A stretch of 64,000 bases of DNA. It comes from Flavobacteriaceae bacterium (lineage in GTDB: Bacteria; Bacteroidota; Bacteroidia; Flavobacteriales; Flavobacteriaceae). Positions 62,692-64,000 of this stretch are shown here, one piece after another. Under the pieces are notes generated by a model. That model searched no databases, was not told where the DNA came from, and saw only the letters and a list, made by a program, of their open reading frames with translations. The number at the start of each line of letters is the position of its first letter. Position 1 is the first letter of the stretch. The position numbers and the translations under genes are program-made. Location of the stretch: positions 62,001 through 126,000 of the forward strand of contig JAFMCA010000001.1 in assembly GCA_017858055.1 (NCBI GenBank). The letters run 5' to 3'.

Positions 62692-63716
62692 TGAACGCTT
62701 CTTTTAAAAAACATCGTTTAGAATTTAAAAAACCAAGTGGAACTTCTCGTGGTATATTGACAACCAAAGACAGTTGGTTTTTAATGCTGGAAAAAGATGG
62801 AAAAAGTGGACTTGGCGAATGTAGTCTTCTTCCAAACTTAAGTCCTGATGATCCTGAAAAAATTGATTCTCTACTGCAAAAGATGTGTCATGCACTTCAA
62901 TCCAACACTTTACTTCCAGACTTAACCAACTGGCCTGCTGTAAGGATGGGATTAGAAATGGCTCTTTTGGGATTACAAAATCAGACGAAATGGGAACTAT
63001 TCCCCTCCGATTTTACTAAAGGCCGAAGCAGCATACCCATCAACGGTTTGGTCTGGATGGGACAACCTGATTTTATGAAATCCCAAATTGATTCCTTGCT
63101 CGAGAACGGATTTGATTGTATTAAATTAAAAATTGGAGCACTTGATTTCAATCAAGAGTTGGAGGTGTTAAGTTACCTACGAAAGCGCTACTCTCCCAAA
63201 ACGATTACAATACGTGTTGATGCAAATGGGGCTTTCTCTACTCAAGATGCTTTAACAAAATTACAGCAACTGGATGCTTTTGCAATTCATTCCATAGAGC
63301 AGCCAATAGCCGTTAACCAATGGGAAGAAATGGCAGGTTTATGTCGTGAGAGTCCAATTCCCATTGCCCTAGACGAGGAGCTTATTTCACAAGGATCTCC
63401 TGAGGAACGCACACGGTTATTGGAAACCATCCATCCGCAATACATTATTCTTAAACCGAGCCTTTTAGGCGGCTTTAAAGCGTCTGAGGATTGGATTTCT
63501 GAGGCGAATTCTTTAGGTATTGAATGGTGGATTACCAGTGCATTAGAGAGTAATGTAGGGCTGAATGCTCTGGCACAATGGACATATACCTTAAGTCCAA
63601 AGGGACCTCAAGGTTTGGGGACAGGATCCCTTTTCAAGAATAACATTCAATGTCCTTTAACCATTCAAAAGGCTTGTTTAGGCATGGATAATTCAATATC
63701 TTGGGATTTAATTTAG
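62691..63716 (+). CDS. menC: o-succinylbenzoate synthase
   Basis: A 341-aa enolase-superfamily enzyme that dehydrates SHCHC to OSB. The TIM barrel has the acid Lys pair in CIKLKIGA (KxK), the metal ligands in IRVDANGAF (Asp), SIEQPI (Glu) and ALDEEL (Asp/Glu), and the second catalytic Lys in ILKPSLLGGF. GLGTGSLFKNN at the end is common in this group. Together with the neighbouring genes it gives menF, D, B, A and C in order. Confidence 0.92.
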   Translation: MNASFKKHRLEFKKPSGTSRGILTTKDSWFLMLEKDGKSGLGECSLLPNLSPDDPEKIDSLLQKMCHALQSNTLLPDLTNWPAVRMGLEMALLGLQNQTKWELFPSDFTKGRSSIPINGLVWMGQPDFMKSQIDSLLENGFDCIKLKIGALDFNQELEVLSYLRKRYSPKTITIRVDANGAFSTQDALTKLQQLDAFAIHSIEQPIAVNQWEEMAGLCRESPIPIALDEELISQGSPEERTRLLETIHPQYIILKPSLLGGFKASEDWISEANSLGIEWWITSALESNVGLNALAQWTYTLSPKGPQGLGTGSLFKNNIQCPLTIQKACLGMDNSISWDLI

Positions 63717-63721
63717 CACCC

Positions 63722-64000
63722 ATGTTTTTAAGACAAAGTTTGAATTATAATAATCCATTTTGGATGTTCCTTTTGGGTTCTTTTGTCATTATTATTTTTA
63801 ATGTTATAGGTCAATTACCCCTTACCTTTTTTATCGTCCAACAAGGAGTCGAGGGAGTAGCAGGAGGAGATCCCATGGCTTTACTGAGAACAATTGATAA
63901 AAACTTGCAGCTATTTTTATTGCTAATTCCCTTTGCTATAGGCTTTTTGGGCCTCTGGTTGGTCGTCAGAAAATTACATGAGCGCAGTATGCTCAGTATT
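63722..64000 (+). CDS. CPBP-family intramembrane protease-like protein (partial)
   Basis: The first 93 codons of a gene that leaves the window, starting at ATG 63722, 5 nt after menC. Two hydrophobic segments are visible (PFWMFLLGSFVIIIFNVIG and LFLLLIPFAIGFLGLWLVV). The start, NPFWMFLLG, and the following IDKNLQLFLLLIPF, resemble the N-terminus of CPBP-type membrane proteins common beside menaquinone genes of Flavobacteria; the catalytic Glu-Glu and His motifs would lie outside the window, so the call is tentative. Confidence 0.55.
   Translation, partial: MFLRQSLNYNNPFWMFLLGSFVIIIFNVIGQLPLTFFIVQQGVEGVAGGDPMALLRTIDKNLQLFLLLIPFAIGFLGLWLVVRKLHERSMLSI

Noticed and set aside
1-64000. Insertion sequences, integrases, transposases or CRISPR arrays
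   Set aside because: None was found on either strand in the window; the island idea at tRNA-Arg therefore rests on gene context only.

Overview
The window comes from a member of the Bacteroidota, most likely a marine Flavobacteriia. The grounds are AT-rich DNA, promoters carrying the TAnnTTTG -7 box of this phylum, a GSIII-type glutamine synthetase, flavobacterial forms of P-II, DnaJ and an NtrC-like regulator without a DNA-binding domain, and a menaquinone cluster typical of the class. Genes are tightly packed, with many overlaps of 1-4 nt and no gene-free stretch above about 300 bases.

Region 1 (1-15280) is the 3' half of an extracellular contractile injection system (eCIS) locus, all on the + strand. 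It holds the end of an upstream gene, a fibre/adhesin-like protein, an Afp12/gpJ-like baseplate protein, a 1414-aa tape-measure protein of the CIS_TMP family and an AAA+ ATPase (Afp15-like). These are followed by four genes that look like cargo or accessories: a 1345-aa protein with about ten 89-residue repeats and a C-terminal DUF4157 (eCIS core, HEAWH) domain; an unrecognised 261-aa protein; a 99-aa Lys/Glu-rich protein that shares a short LQ-x-MA-xx-S motif with the DUF4157 protein; and a voltage-gated K+ channel. Sheath, tube and other early eCIS genes must lie to the left of the window. The right edge of the region has a small DUF1059 gene, a short remnant ORF and a tRNA-Arg whose 3' end faces the eCIS side, so this may be an island boundary.

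Region 2 (16184-31283) is rich in nitrogen and nucleotide metabolism. A GSII gene and a GSIII gene diverge from a 184-bp intergenic region. Further on, a porin-P-II-Amt operon runs on the - strand. Both promoter regions carry an ACCC(C)TAT / ATAGGG(G)T palindrome, which I propose as the operator of a nitrogen regulon. Between them lie purM, a candidate structured RNA (possibly 6S-like), two small envelope genes, prfA-pyrF-hydrolase, purU and an amidohydrolase.

Region 3 (31334-46452) is ordinary housekeeping and envelope content: crcB, an NTP pyrophosphohydrolase, ilvE, mnmD, an epimerase, grpE-dnaJ, mscS with an NtrC-like regulator, an M28 peptidase, MATE, PAP2, galM, msrA, a DUF2306-type membrane gene broken by a one-base frameshift, and a YHYH lipoprotein.

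Region 4 (46471-55426) carries the leucine operon leuA-leuC-leuD-(second synthase)-leuB on the - strand, then a conserved hypothetical gene, an RluA-type pseudouridine synthase and panB. Region 5 (55578-64000) carries dnaK and the menaquinone genes menI-like, menF, menD, menB, menA and menC, ending in a CPBP-type membrane gene cut by the window edge. The men set lacks menE and menH here; menE probably follows to the right.
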